From NCBI GenBank assembly GCA_947258975.1, contig CAMYKK010000003.1, positions 212,503 through 276,502 on the forward strand: DNA of 64,000 bases. The letters are read 5' to 3'. A model generated the notes under the pieces. The model worked only from the letters and a program-made list of their open reading frames with translations, made no database searches and had not been told where the DNA came from. Each line of letters starts with the position of its first letter. Position 1 is the first letter of the stretch. The DNA is from an uncultured Gammaproteobacteria bacterium (lineage in GTDB: Bacteria; Pseudomonadota; Gammaproteobacteria; Arenicellales; JAANXG01). This document shows, in pieces, positions 25,726 to 35,000 of this stretch. A program made the translations under genes and the position numbers.

Positions 25726-26421
25726 TTACTTCTTTTCTTCGGCTGCGTCCGTCGTCTGGCCTTGGGTCATGTAACCGCTCCAGGTGGCGGGATCAAACCA
25801 ATTCACCCCCCCGGCGCCGGCGGCGGAGACATCCATGCCGGGTATGCTGTAGGCGGTTGGGTTCATCCATTGCATGTAGGTCATCGGGTTCATGAACGCC
25901 GCGTAATTGGCCGGGTTCATGCCCTGCATGTATTGTGACACATCCATGCCGTGCATGTAGGCCGCGGGATTCATCCAATAGGCGTAATTAGCCGGGTTCA
26001 TGAATGTACCGTAGGAGGCCGGGTTCATCCACGCCATCCAGTTACTGGGGTTCATGAACTGCATATAGAACTGCGGGGACATGAACTGTGCGTAAGTCGC
26101 CGGATTCGAGAACGCGCGGTGCGCCGTCATGTGCGTGGCGGGATCAAAAAACATCGCCCAGCCGGCGGGATGTGCGGGATTGAACTGCAAGGTCGTACCA
26201 GGGGCCGCCGTGCCGCCCCAAGTGGACGGATCGAACCAATTGATTGAGCCGCTGTCACCTTGGCCGGTAAAGGCGCTGGTCCAGGTGTTGGGATCAAAAA
26301 AGTTGGGAACGGCCGCCTGCGGTGCCGGCTGCGCGGTTTGCGCTGCTTGCTCGGCGGCATGCGCCGGTGTGAGGCCGAGGCCTAATGCGATGATGGCCGC
26401 AGTGATGATCGACTTAAACAT
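25726..26421 (-). CDS. Secreted repeat protein with tandem 9-residue MNPxxY units
   Basis: A 231-residue exported protein of unknown function. Residues 1-22 form a clean signal peptide ending AHA. A Gln/Ala/Pro linker follows, then WFDPxTW-type motifs (about 41-47, 62-68, 91-97), about ten consecutive 9-residue repeats of the form MNPxxYxx[F/W/G] (105-195), a last WFDPATW (208-214), and an acidic-basic tail EEKK. Aromatic residues recur every nine positions, and Met, Asn and Pro are greatly enriched. This looks structural, perhaps a fibre or coat. Because dsr genes are present, a sulfur-globule-coat role is one guess. Its own promoter and strong terminator suggest high expression. Confidence 0.85.
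   Translation of the reverse strand: MFKSIITAAIIALGLGLTPAHAAEQAAQTAQPAPQAAVPNFFDPNTWTSAFTGQGDSGSINWFDPSTWGGTAAPGTTLQFNPAHPAGWAMFFDPATHMTAHRAFSNPATYAQFMSPQFYMQFMNPSNWMAWMNPASYGTFMNPANYAYWMNPAAYMHGMDVSQYMQGMNPANYAAFMNPMTYMQWMNPTAYSIPGMDVSAAGAGGVNWFDPATWSGYMTQGQTTDAAEEKK
25837..26109 (-). repeat. Intragenic 27-base tandem repeat array encoding MNPxxYxxW units
   Basis: About ten 27-base units in frame encode 9-residue repeats. Met-Asn-Pro at positions 1-3 and Tyr/Trp at position 6 are nearly invariant, with Phe, Trp or Gly at position 9. One unit has Met-Asp-Val instead of Met-Asn-Pro, and that variant appears again just after the array. The DNA repeats are similar but not identical, so selection seems to act on the protein. 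Confidence 0.85.
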
Positions 26422-26618
26422 TGTTGGATATCCTCCGATAAATTGGGAAGTCTTTAGACATTAAAAATATTAATATATAAGGAATAGCTAATATAACACG
26501 AAACACGTTAAATACCACCCCGATACCAGGGACAAAAGAGATACGCCGCTTGTCGTGGCCTGCCTGAAAGACATACACTTCTACTATCCAATTCGAGATA
26601 GGTGATCAACCGGAGGGC
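26422..26618. promoter_or_regulatory. AT-rich divergent promoter region
   Basis: The 197 bases between the repeat protein and the divergent secreted protein include a very AT-rich core at about 26460-26496 (ATTAAAAATATTAATATATAAGG and on), rare in this GC-rich window. It can supply -10 elements in both directions. GGATATCCTCC gives the minus-strand Shine-Dalgarno and GGAGGG the plus-strand one. Confidence 0.5.
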
Positions 26619-27095
26619 ATGACGGTGGGTAAAAAATTGTGGTGGGGAGCGGCCTCTTTGGCAACCCTGGGGGCGATGACCTTCGTTATCGGCGGCAGCG
26701 ACGCGGCGATGCCTGAGGCGCCCCCGGACCAAACCATGACAACGCAGATGCCGGGTTCAGCGCCAACGCTGGTCGTGGCCCGTGCGGCAACCGTGCCGGT
26801 GCGCCCTGCAGCAAGCGCCGCGGACGGCAATGCGGACGTGGGTGTTGATATGGGTAACACACGACGGCAGGCAACGACATCACCAGAGGAGATGCTGCAG
26901 CGTGCGCAGGACTTGCGCGACGCGGACCGCACCGCGACCCTCAGTCAGGGACCGGCCGACGCCTGTTTGACGCAGATGAAGATGGTCTTTTGCCCCATTA
27001 TCGGCAGTATGCCGTTTTTCCGTGATATCGCGGGACAGGTGGCCATGTGGGGAAACTTCGATTGTCCGACCGGTGCGAAGCCGCCAAAAATCTAA
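26619..27095 (+). CDS. Secreted or membrane-anchored protein of unknown function
   Basis: A 158-residue protein I do not recognise. Residues 1-30 form a signal peptide or anchor (KKLWWGAASLATLGAMTFVIGG). A low-complexity Ala/Pro/Thr region follows to about residue 90, then a short conserved-looking domain with three Cys (DACLTQ, VFCPII, FDCPTG) and the hydrophobic stretch PIIGSMPFFRDIAGQVAMW. An odd number of Cys leaves one free in the periplasm. GGAGGG precedes the ATG. It is divergent from the repeat protein and shares its promoter region, which hints at joint control. Confidence 0.7.
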   Translation: MTVGKKLWWGAASLATLGAMTFVIGGSDAAMPEAPPDQTMTTQMPGSAPTLVVARAATVPVRPAASAADGNADVGVDMGNTRRQATTSPEEMLQRAQDLRDADRTATLSQGPADACLTQMKMVFCPIIGSMPFFRDIAGQVAMWGNFDCPTGAKPPKI

Positions 27096-27221
27096 ATCGA
27101 GTGGCGACGCGGCGCCGGGCCGGTCGCGAGCGCCGATACTGCGGTTTCAGCCAAACCCATAGCGCCCCCCCCGCGTGGCGCTACAACGGCGCGTCCATTA
27201 CGCTGCCGTCCTGAATTTCTG

Positions 27222-27270
27222 ACCCAATATTTGGGTTAGTCCGCCGGCGGAGATTAGTGAGATCCTAATC
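27222..27270. terminator. Two small inverted repeats between convergent genes
   Basis: ACCCAA-TAT-TTGGGT (27222-27236) and GATTAG-N7-CTAATC (27252-27270) lie between the stops of the plus-strand unknown protein and the minus-strand TlpA-like gene; the second contains the latter's stop codon. Both are short and lack long T-runs, so terminator function is tentative. Confidence 0.35.
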
Positions 27271-27795
27271 GGACTCTTCAACTAGTTTCTTAATCTGCTT
27301 GATGATACTGGGACTGTCCCAATCGAGGGCACCGTGCATGATGTAAGCGACACGTCCTTGTTTGTCCACGATGAATGTCGCCGGAAGTGCCTTCAACGGC
27401 CACAAACGGGAGGTATCCATATGCTCGTCGAACAGAACCGTGAATGTAAGTGGCGGGGACAACGACAACAAGAAGTTGGCGATCGAGCGTTCGTTCTCGT
27501 TAACGGCAACGGCGATCATGACAAAGTCATCATCCTTTAGCCGATCCCATGCCCGTTGCAGTGCCGGCATCTCGGCCCGGCACGGCGGGCACCAGGTCGC
27601 CCAGAAATTCACCAATACAACCTTACCGCGCAGCCCGTAGAGGCGGTGCAGATTACCGTCAAGATCATTGAGCGTGAAATCCGGCGCCAGGGGTCGACGG
27701 TCCAACTGCTTCAGGGAATATGCTGCATTCGCGGGAATCAACACAAACATCAAAGCGACAATGATACCGTGCCGAATGCCGAATCTCCGAATCAT
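27265..27795 (-). CDS. TlpA/ResA-like periplasmic thioredoxin
   Basis: A 176-residue exported thiol-disulfide protein. Residues 1-24 form a signal peptide or anchor. LAPDFTLNDLDG opens the domain, NFWATWCPPCRAEMP carries the CxxC active site, and LKALPATFIVD holds the cis-Pro loop. The fold class is reductive in the periplasm, for example in cytochrome c maturation or protection of periplasmic proteins. No cytochrome genes are adjacent, so the partner is unknown. A 405-base non-coding region lies upstream. Confidence 0.9.
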   Translation of the reverse strand: MIRRFGIRHGIIVALMFVLIPANAAYSLKQLDRRPLAPDFTLNDLDGNLHRLYGLRGKVVLVNFWATWCPPCRAEMPALQRAWDRLKDDDFVMIAVAVNENERSIANFLLSLSPPLTFTVLFDEHMDTSRLWPLKALPATFIVDKQGRVAYIMHGALDWDSPSIIKQIKKLVEESD

Positions 27796-28200
27796 GTTGT
27801 TGCGCTCAATGGTTGAATTTGCATAAGCCCGTCACGAAATGCGGCACCACTGCGTGGCCTGCACAAACCTGGTGGTTCTTGAGGTCAAATATAGCCGATG
27901 CGCTAAAATTCGTGTTCTTCGAGCTGCGCCGTTGTGCAGTCAAGCGCAGAATGGCCACTAACACAAGAGATGAGCGCTAATCGTGACACTTGTCCACAAT
28001 AATTCACTATATCATCTATCAACACAAGGCGGCGCCGTCGAATTCCGGACGACCATCCGCCCAAGTCTGCGGATCTCTCAGCTTGAGGCGCCGATAGATC
28101 CTGTGTACATTGAACCAAGCGGAATCAACGCCCCGGTTGGTGCTCTTGCCGCCGACGACGCGCCTTCCGCGATTCGCCGTTGCCTAGGCTGACCGGAAAT
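27796..28200. other. Divergent intergenic region
   Basis: No supportable gene. A 69-codon plus-strand frame at 27983-28192 lacks a Shine-Dalgarno and any family feature. The region should hold the promoters of the TlpA-like gene and the aldehyde dehydrogenase. Confidence 0.5.
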
Positions 28201-29784
28201 ATGCCAAGATCGAAATTCCCATCCCGCGCACCAGCTTCTCGCAACGGCGGCATTCTCGCAAAATTGGGTTTAAGCCGAATAAACCCAGGGGTTTTCACCG
28301 GGGCCGACACGTGGCTGAATGGTGGCCGTGCCGCACGGCTCGAATCCATTGATCCCTCCACCGGGGGCGCGATCGCCGCGGTGTCTTGTGCCAATCACGA
28401 TGATTACGAGCACGTGATTTCGCGGGCGCAAGAGGCGTCTTTGCAGTGGCGCATGGTGCCCGCCCCGAAACGCGGTGAGTTGGTCCGTAAGATAGGTGAT
28501 GCGTTGCGGGAGCACAAAGATTTGCTTGGTCATCTGGTTTCTTTGGAGACCGGCAAGATCAAGCAAGAGGGTGACGGTGAGGTGCAGGAGATGATAGATA
28601 TCGCCGATTTTGCCGTCGGCCAATCTAGGATGCTCTACGGAAAGACCATGCACTCGGAGCGGGTCGAGCACCGGATGTACGAGCAGTGGCACCCGCTGGG
28701 CGTGGTCGGCGTGATTACCGCTTTTAATTTCCCGGTTGCGGTATGGGCGTGGAATGCGCTCATCGCCGCGGTCGCGGGCAACACCGTGGTTTGGAAACCG
28801 TCGCCAAAGGCGTTTCTGTGTGCGATCGCGGTGCAGCAGATATGTAATCGCGTCATGCAGCAGGAAGGCTGCCCCGGAGTTTTTTCGTTGTTTATCGAGG
28901 ACCGGGCGGAATTAGCGGGCCGGTTGATCAATGACCGAAGAGTCTCCCTGATCTCGTTTACCGGTTCCACCGCGGTGGGGCGGCGCGTCGGTGAAGCGGT
29001 GGCAACGCGTTTGGGCAAGGTGTTGTTGGAATTGAGCGGCAACAATGCGGTGATTGTCGATGATTCGGCAGATTTGGATCTTGCGGTACCGGCCATCGTC
29101 TTCGGCAGTATCGGCACCGCCGGCCAGCGCTGCACGACAACCCGCCGACTGTTTGTTCACCGGGATATCTATGAATTGGTGTCTGCGCGGCTATTGAGCG
29201 CGTATCGACAGGTCAACATCGGTGATCCCCTTGACCCGGATGTACTGATGGGGCCACTCATCGACGCCGACGCAAAACTGCAATTCCTGGACGCAGTTCA
29301 AGCAGTACGCCAACAAGGCGGTGCTGTGTTGTATGGCGGTGACGGGGTTGACCGTCCCGGATTTTTCGTGGAGCCGACGATCGTCACTGCGGACGCGCGT
29401 TGGGAACTGGTGCAGCGGGAGACCTTCGGACCGCTGTTGTACGTCATGCAGTTTACGGAGCTAGAACAAGCGATTGCGATGCAGAACGACGTCTCTCAGG
29501 GGCTGTCGTCATCCTTGTTTACCACCAATCTACGACATGCAGAGTTGTTTTTGTCTCACGCCGGAAGCGACTGCGGGATCGCCAATGTGAATATCGGCAC
29601 TTCGGGGGCGGAAATCGGTGGTGCGTTCGGGGGCGAGAAGGACACCGGTGGCGGCCGCGAGGCCGGCTCGGATTCTTGGCAGATCTATATGCGCCGTCAA
29701 ACCAACACCATAAACTGGAGTCGCGAGCTGCCGTTGGCGCAAGGCATCCACTTTGATATTATCGACACGAAACACACCGCATAG
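28201..29784 (+). CDS. ALDH7-type aldehyde dehydrogenase (aminoadipate-semialdehyde dehydrogenase-like)
   Basis: A 527-residue NAD(P)-dependent aldehyde dehydrogenase of the antiquitin (ALDH7/AmaB) group. The catalytic Cys311 sits in [14 protein letters not shown], which is characteristic of this subfamily, and the general base Glu277 in [10 protein letters not shown]. The cofactor site is [11 protein letters not shown] and [10 protein letters not shown]. The C-terminal [23 protein letters not shown] is also diagnostic. These enzymes oxidise 2-aminoadipate semialdehyde in lysine breakdown or other aldehydes. I prefer ATG 28201 over TTG 28180. No lysine-catabolism genes are adjacent, so the substrate is open. 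Confidence 0.92.
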   Translation: MPRSKFPSRAPASRNGGILAKLGLSRINPGVFTGADTWLNGGRAARLESIDPSTGGAIAAVSCANHDDYEHVISRAQEASLQWRMVPAPKRGELVRKIGDALREHKDLLGHLVSLETGKIKQEGDGEVQEMIDIADFAVGQSRMLYGKTMHSERVEHRMYEQWHPLGVVGVITAFNFPVAVWAWNALIAAVAGNTVVWKPSPKAFLCAIAVQQICNRVMQQEGCPGVFSLFIEDRAELAGRLINDRRVSLISFTGSTAVGRRVGEAVATRLGKVLLELSGNNAVIVDDSADLDLAVPAIVFGSIGTAGQRCTTTRRLFVHRDIYELVSARLLSAYRQVNIGDPLDPDVLMGPLIDADAKLQFLDAVQAVRQQGGAVLYGGDGVDRPGFFVEPTIVTADARWELVQRETFGPLLYVMQFTELEQAIAMQNDVSQGLSSSLFTTNLRHAELFLSHAGSDCGIANVNIGTSGAEIGGAFGGEKDTGGGREAGSDSWQIYMRRQTNTINWSRELPLAQGIHFDIIDTKHTA

Positions 29785-29842
29785 CGCAATGAGCCGCGCC
29801 GTGTTCCACCAGCACGTCTGACGACTGGGCTGTCCGTATGGG

Positions 29843-30373
29843 CTACGATGTCAGCAACTGATTCGTTCGAAACAATGCCGCCACGGTCTTGGCATCCCGG
29901 ATCTCGTTCCTGTGCACCATCGTAAGTGCGGATTCCAGGGGCAACCAGTGCACCTGGATCACTTCGTCGCTATTGTGCTTCAGACGTGTCATTTCGAGCT
30001 CCTGAGCCAGATATAAGTAGAGGGTCTCATCACAGAATCCAGGACTCGGCCAAATGGAACCCAGTTCGCGCCAGCGTTTGGCGCGTACGCCGGCCTCTTC
30101 CTCCAATTCCCGCTTTGCGGTCTGCAGCGGTGTTTCCTCCGGGTCGATGGTTCCCGCGGGGAGTTCCCATATATTTCCGCCGACGGCATATCGGTATTGA
30201 CGTATCAAGCACACCGCTTGGTCCGTATTAACAGCGACGATTACCGCGCCGCCGGGATGGCGAACGATCTCGAGCTCCAGTTCAATATTACTTGGCAAGC
30301 GAATCGTCTCAATTTCCAAGCGAATGAGCCGCCCTTGGTAAACATCGATTCGATTTGCATTTGAAACGCTCAT
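29843..30373 (-). CDS. Nudix hydrolase, ADP-ribose pyrophosphatase-like
   Basis: A 176-residue NudF-type Nudix hydrolase that would split ADP-ribose or ADP-sugars into AMP and a sugar phosphate. The Nudix box is complete and has perfect spacing: G in PAGTIDPEE, then RELEEEAG. Family members also show the IRQYRYAVGGNIWELPAG stretch just before it, which is present. The start overlaps the gpmA stop as ATGA, so it is translationally coupled to phosphoglycerate mutase. Confidence 0.9.
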   Translation of the reverse strand: MSVSNANRIDVYQGRLIRLEIETIRLPSNIELELEIVRHPGGAVIVAVNTDQAVCLIRQYRYAVGGNIWELPAGTIDPEETPLQTAKRELEEEAGVRAKRWRELGSIWPSPGFCDETLYLYLAQELEMTRLKHNSDEVIQVHWLPLESALTMVHRNEIRDAKTVAALFRTNQLLTS

Positions 30374-31116
30374 TGGTGCGCCGCGGTGGTCTGATTCGCG
30401 ACTTCCTTGACCGCGGAGTTCAATGCATCATCATCTGCGAGATAATAGTTGTTGACCGCTGCGAATTGCTGGTTGAATTCGTAAATCAATGGAATGCCAG
30501 TGGGTATATTAAGCTCCATGATCTCCTCGTCACTGACATCATCCAAATGTTTGATCAGTGCGCGCAAGCTGTTGCCATGTGCGGATATAATGGGCTGTTT
30601 GTCCTGCTTGAGCAGAGGGATGACCTTTTCGTGCCAATACGGGACCACTCGATTTAATGTGTCTGCAAGTGACTCCGAATCCGGGACTTGCATCAGGTCG
30701 CGATATCGTGGGTCATGGCGCGGGTGGGTGGGGTCGCCGGGATCCAGTGCCGGCGGCCTAATTTCATATCCGCGCCGCCATTTGCGCACCTGTGCCTTGC
30801 CGTGTTTTTCCACCATTTCCTGCTTGTTGGATCCTTGCAAGGCGCCGTAGTGGCGCTCGTTTAAGCGCCAATCCGTGTCCACCGGCACCCACATCCGGTC
30901 CATTTCCTCAAGAACCAGCCACAGAGTGCGTATTGCGCGCTTCAGATAGGACGTCAATGCGACATCTATTTCCAACCTTGCTTCCCGTAATGCAATGCCG
31001 GCTTGCCTCGCTTCTTCGATGCCTCTGTCAGATAGATCAACATCGGTCCAACCGGTAAATATATTTTCCTTGTTCCAGGTACTTTGACCGTGACGTAACA
31101 ATACCACTTTAGACAT
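30370..31116 (-). CDS. gpmA: 2,3-bisphosphoglycerate-dependent phosphoglycerate mutase
   Basis: A 248-residue glycolytic mutase that interconverts 3- and 2-phosphoglycerate through a phosphohistidine. The phospho-His motif VVLLRHGQSTWN is at residues 4-15, the RHYGALQG segment supplies active-site residues, and the second catalytic His is in ISAHGNSLRALIKHL. The length matches the family. The stop overlaps the Nudix gene. It lies 171 bases after rdgB on the same strand, so it probably has its own promoter. Confidence 0.97.
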   Translation of the reverse strand: MSKVVLLRHGQSTWNKENIFTGWTDVDLSDRGIEEARQAGIALREARLEIDVALTSYLKRAIRTLWLVLEEMDRMWVPVDTDWRLNERHYGALQGSNKQEMVEKHGKAQVRKWRRGYEIRPPALDPGDPTHPRHDPRYRDLMQVPDSESLADTLNRVVPYWHEKVIPLLKQDKQPIISAHGNSLRALIKHLDDVSDEEIMELNIPTGIPLIYEFNQQFAAVNNYYLADDDALNSAVKEVANQTTAAHQ

Positions 31117-31287
31117 TTTCTGTTCCTCAAAATCGCAATGATTTAGATGCCGTATAACGTGCCAATCTCAACACACAAAACGGCTTGTCAATTTCGATTA
31201 CGGACAATCAGCGTATGACTGGTCGCGAATGATTCCCTTCCCGCCGTAGCGAACCAGGTTCTATTGTAAACCAAGCGCTAACGATGA

Positions 31288-31881
31288 TCAGGACAGTCTA
31301 TTGACCAGTTCCGCCAGGGCTTGGCCGCGGTGGCTGATACGATTTTTCGTGTCGGCGCCCAGCTCAGCCGCGGTACACCCGCGTTCGGCAATGAAAAATA
31401 CTGGATCGTAGCCAAAACCATTATCGCCTTGCGGAGAACCGACAATTACGCCCTCCCAAGTCCCCTGGCACACCAGCGGTGTTGGATCTGAGGGATGACG
31501 CATATATACGGCAATACACTGAAATCGGGCGGTACGGTCTTGGTCCTCCATATTCGACAACGCGCGTAAAAGCTTTTGCGTGTTTTCCTCATCCGTCGCA
31601 TGCGGACCGGCATAGCGCGCGGAATAGATTCCGGGGGTGCCGTTCAAGGCGTCAACCTCAAGGCCCGAGTCGTCCGCAATCGCGGGTATTCCGGCGTGTC
31701 TGCATGCGTGCCGCGCCTTCAAGATGGCATTCTCGATAAACGTTAGACCGGTCTCAGCTACGGCTGGTACATCGAAGTCTTGCTGAGAGCGAATGATGAG
31801 ATTCAGGGGAGAAAGCAGGGCCTGGAGTTCGCATAATTTGCCGGAGTTGCTGGAGGCCAACACGAGTTGAGAGCTTCGCAT
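31288..31881 (-). CDS. rdgB: XTP/dITP diphosphatase (RdgB/HAM1)
   Basis: A 197-residue house-cleaning pyrophosphatase that hydrolyses XTP, dITP and ITP, keeping deaminated purines out of DNA and RNA. The N-terminal ASSNSGKLCEL is the substrate-binding motif; AIADDSGLEVDALNG and GIYSARYAG are diagnostic, as is the C-terminal KNRISHRGQAL. It follows rph by seven bases, an arrangement common in gammaproteobacteria and many other bacteria. Confidence 0.97.
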   Translation of the reverse strand: MRSSQLVLASSNSGKLCELQALLSPLNLIIRSQQDFDVPAVAETGLTFIENAILKARHACRHAGIPAIADDSGLEVDALNGTPGIYSARYAGPHATDEENTQKLLRALSNMEDQDRTARFQCIAVYMRHPSDPTPLVCQGTWEGVIVGSPQGDNGFGYDPVFFIAERGCTAAELGADTKNRISHRGQALAELVNRLS

Positions 31882-31888
31882 CAGGTTA

Positions 31889-32608
31889 CTATGCCGCGAG
31901 CGACTGGCGTTGATGCTCTAGCAACTGACGAATCCCCCGCTCTGCGACTTCCGACATCTCTACGAGTTGGCGTAGGCTGAACGCGTCTCCCTCGGCCGTC
32001 CCTTGAACCTCAATGAAATTACCGCTTTCGTTCATCACGAAGTTCATATCCGTGTGGGCGGTACTGTCTTCGGCGTAATCTAAATCCAGCACCACCTGAT
32101 CGTCACAGACGCCGGTAGAGACTGACGCGACCTGACCGATTATCGGGTTTTCTTTGATGCGCTGAACCTCGAGCAAGAAGGAAACAGCATCAACAAGTGC
32201 GACATAGGCACCGGTAATCGCCGCGGTACGTGTCCCGCCATCTGCCTGCAGCACATCGCAATCGACGGTTATGGTTCGTTCTCCAAGTTTGCGTAAATCC
32301 ATGATCGCCCGTAATGAACGTCCGATTAGGCGCTGTATCTCCAGGGTTCGACCGGATTGCTTACCGCGCACGGCTTCGCGAAAAGTCCGCGTCCCGGTGG
32401 CCCTGGGAAGCATGCCATACTCCGCAGTGACCCAGCCTCGGTCCGAACCGCGCAGGAAACCGGGAATCTTATCCTCGATGCTCGCGCTGCACAGCAACTT
32501 GGTATCACCGTAGCTTATCAGCACCGAACCCTCTGCATACTTGGTGTAATTCCGATGTATGGAAATCGGCCTCAACTCGTCGGGTGCACGCCCACTTGGA
32601 CGGGACAT
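31889..32608 (-). CDS. rph: Ribonuclease PH
   Basis: A 239-residue phosphorolytic 3'-5' exoribonuclease that trims tRNA precursors. It is easily recognised by the opening [15 protein letters not shown], the [19 protein letters not shown] strand, [18 protein letters not shown], and [19 protein letters not shown]. The length is normal. It heads a minus-strand pair with rdgB. In many relatives yicC lies divergently beside it; here a protein phosphatase and kinase come between. Confidence 0.97.
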   Translation of the reverse strand: MSRPSGRAPDELRPISIHRNYTKYAEGSVLISYGDTKLLCSASIEDKIPGFLRGSDRGWVTAEYGMLPRATGTRTFREAVRGKQSGRTLEIQRLIGRSLRAIMDLRKLGERTITVDCDVLQADGGTRTAAITGAYVALVDAVSFLLEVQRIKENPIIGQVASVSTGVCDDQVVLDLDYAEDSTAHTDMNFVMNESGNFIEVQGTAEGDAFSLRQLVEMSEVAERGIRQLLEHQRQSLAA

Positions 32609-33019
32609 TTGCGGCTCCTTGGGTGTCAGACAGCGCTAGCCGTCGTTATCGAAAGGGGAAGTCGCCTAGCTCGCATATTCCACCAAGGATCCCGCATGAC
32701 GGCGCAGGGGCTTGTGCTGCGCGTAGTCGCAGTGTCGGTTGGTGGGATGGCGTGCTGGAGCGAATCTTACAGCCGTAGCAATGGGTTGAGTGGGGCGCAA
32801 GTCCAGGCGTTGGCTCCCGAGCCGGCGCCGCGATAGGCGAACCCCCGGACACAAAGGGTGACACCGGGAGTTGATTGGATACTTCATTCCAGACAATTTA
32901 TTAGCTCCTCGTTTTGTCGCCTTGGTGGATTATGCGGTTAGTATAAGGTAGCGCGTAATGTGTAGCGAGCACTCGAGAATCCATAGCTTGTTGCGATGGA
33001 GGTTCCTTGCGTCAAATCG
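32609..33019. other. Intergenic region between rph and the PP2C gene
   Basis: I see no gene or clear structural element in these 411 bases. Several short minus-strand frames at 32646-32896 show no family features. The rph promoter should lie here. Confidence 0.5.
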
Positions 33020-33949
33020 CTAAAAGATGTCGTCGATTTGGTCCACGAAGGACTCGATATCCGCGATCTTGTTCTCCAGGCTGTCGGCATCGGCACCATT
33101 ACCTGTTGCCGTTGTGCCTTGACCGGTCCCCCTGCCCCGCCGCACATTCCAGAGATTATCCTGGTCGATGCGTGGTGTCGACAATTTGTACAGCGGTTCT
33201 GCTGTACTCGCTGAGTCTTCCCAGCGAAATAATATCGCACTCATGTTGTCGCAATCATTCGGACGCGATTTCTGTGCGTGTGCCAGTAACCCGTCAACGC
33301 TGTCTTCAATCTGCGGTGCCGCGATATGCGCCTCAATGTCGGCGTCACCAAGTTCCCGCCACACACCATCGGAACACAACATTATAATGTCTCCGGTCTG
33401 CAAGCGCGTTTCCGCTCCTAGGGACAGCCGGGGGGGGCGGATTCCCCCGACACATCGCGTAAGCTGGCTGAATTCATCGAGGGACCGGTCTTCACTGATC
33501 ATTCCCTGCTTGACCAGTTCTTCGCTGATTGAATGATCCCTGGTGCGGGTATGTATACGACCGTTTCGAAACAGATAGAAACGGCTGTCACCCACATGGG
33601 CCCAGTAAGCCAGACCGTTTTGTACCAACACCATGACGCAAGTGGTGCGGGGGGTGGCGTTGTCCAGATCATCCTTTTGCTGTGAAAGTCGCTTCACCAG
33701 TGCATGGGCGTGGACGGTAGTGAGCACTAAGTAGGCCGCCGGATCAGATATCTCGCGATGCCGAATTCGTTCGAAAGAGTGGAGAAATGCGCTGACCAGG
33801 GTCTCCGCGGCGAGTTCGCCGCCCTTATATCCACCCAGGCCGTCGGCGAGGACCATCAAAACAGCGTTGTCACGTTCCGCATAACCAATACGATCCTGGT
33901 TTGCCGGCCTTGATCCAATGAGACTGTGATGCGCAACTGAAAACTCCAT
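33020..33949 (-). CDS. PP2C-family protein serine/threonine phosphatase
   Basis: A 309-residue metal-dependent phosphatase. The acidic metal ligands are visible in SRPANQDR, VLADGLGGYKGGE, MLCSDGVWREL and the C-terminal NDCDNMSAILF. A variable tail of about 60 residues follows the catalytic domain. It starts three bases after the adjacent kinase stop, so the two form a kinase-phosphatase pair that should reverse each other's action. No dedicated target gene or secretion system adjoins; in type VI secretion clusters such pairs control firing, but none is seen here. Confidence 0.93.
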   Translation of the reverse strand: MEFSVAHHSLIGSRPANQDRIGYAERDNAVLMVLADGLGGYKGGELAAETLVSAFLHSFERIRHREISDPAAYLVLTTVHAHALVKRLSQQKDDLDNATPRTTCVMVLVQNGLAYWAHVGDSRFYLFRNGRIHTRTRDHSISEELVKQGMISEDRSLDEFSQLTRCVGGIRPPRLSLGAETRLQTGDIIMLCSDGVWRELGDADIEAHIAAPQIEDSVDGLLAHAQKSRPNDCDNMSAILFRWEDSASTAEPLYKLSTPRIDQDNLWNVRRGRGTGQGTTATGNGADADSLENKIADIESFVDQIDDIF

Positions 33950-33952
33950 CGA

Positions 33953-34864
33953 TTACGACCACCAGTCCAGAAAACCGCCCTTCGGCTTTGGTTTGGCTGG
34001 ACGAGTCAGTAATTGTAGTAACGCGTCCGCGTCCTGAGGGCGTCTGTTGTGCTCCAATTCTATTGCCCAGTCTATGGATTCAAGAATCTCTTGGCTGTAT
34101 TTGCGCGAGTGAGTTTTTGAAACCGGCGTCAGATTCTCTCCGTCGAGGCGTTGCCGTGCCGCGATCGGTGCTTTTCCAGTGATACAGATGCGCATCGTCA
34201 TACCAAGGGAGTACAGGTCGGACCAGGGCCCCATCGCCCCCTCTGCATATTGTTCCGGCGGCGCGTATCCATGGGTGAGGGTTTGCACGCCCGTACATTG
34301 TTCGCCGGGCCTCAAGTGCTGCACCGCACCGAAGTCTAGTAATAACGGGTGACCGGAGGCGCGTAATAGTATATTCGCCGGTTTGATGTCGAGATGCAGA
34401 AAGTTGAACGAGTGCAGCTCTCGCAGGCCTTCGAGAATCCTTGGAAATACCGCCAGCAGGAACTGTTCACCAAGCCGGCCTTTGGTTCGCTTTATGAACC
34501 AGCGCAGGTCACGGCCTTGTTCGAAGTCCATGACCATGAATACGGTGCCATTTGCGCGGAAAAAGTTCGAAACATGGACGATGTTTGGATGTTCCAGCTT
34601 GGATAAGGCCATGCCTTCGCTGAAGAAGCGTTTCAACCCTAGTTGAAACTGGCGTTTCGTATCGGCATTAATCGAATACACGCGCCCACCTGGCATGCGA
34701 TCAACCAAGTCATGCGGAAAATACTCCTTGATAACGACTTTCGCCTTGGTGCGGATATGGTAGGCGAGATAAACGAAGCTGAAGCCACCTCCTCCGATGA
34801 CGCGCTCGATCCGGTAGCCGTCCAGGAGGTATCCTCGGGAAAGCGTCTGCTTTGTTGTCGCCAT
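33953..34864 (-). CDS. Eukaryotic-like Ser/Thr protein kinase
   Basis: A 303-residue cytosolic Hanks-type kinase without a membrane segment or sensor domain. The Gly-rich loop is VIGGGGFSFVYLA, the catalytic Lys is in KVVIKEYF, the catalytic loop reads HLDIKPANILL (Asp kept, the usual HRD Arg replaced by Leu), and the metal motif is LLDFGAVQ. HRD-Arg loss means it should not need activation-loop phosphorylation. APPEQYAEG closes the activation segment. It overlaps functionally with the PP2C gene three bases downstream. It is divergent from yicC. Confidence 0.94.
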   Translation of the reverse strand: MATTKQTLSRGYLLDGYRIERVIGGGGFSFVYLAYHIRTKAKVVIKEYFPHDLVDRMPGGRVYSINADTKRQFQLGLKRFFSEGMALSKLEHPNIVHVSNFFRANGTVFMVMDFEQGRDLRWFIKRTKGRLGEQFLLAVFPRILEGLRELHSFNFLHLDIKPANILLRASGHPLLLDFGAVQHLRPGEQCTGVQTLTHGYAPPEQYAEGAMGPWSDLYSLGMTMRICITGKAPIAARQRLDGENLTPVSKTHSRKYSQEILESIDWAIELEHNRRPQDADALLQLLTRPAKPKPKGGFLDWWS

Positions 34865-35000
34865 ACGTGGGATTATTGTTTCAATCAGGTCCGAAACAGT
34901 TTGGGTTTCGCAGGTATACTACTTCTGGACGTTTCTGACTACTTACATTTAAGATCGTATATCCGCATTTTTCAAACAATAAAGGGGAACCCGCCAGACC

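Noticed and set aside
25837-26109. 27-base repeats considered as a CRISPR-like array
   Set aside because: Units are contiguous, in frame and vary at codon level without spacers; they encode a repeat protein.
27983-28192. A 69-codon plus-strand frame before the ALDH7 gene
   Set aside because: No Shine-Dalgarno or known features; overlaps the probable promoter.
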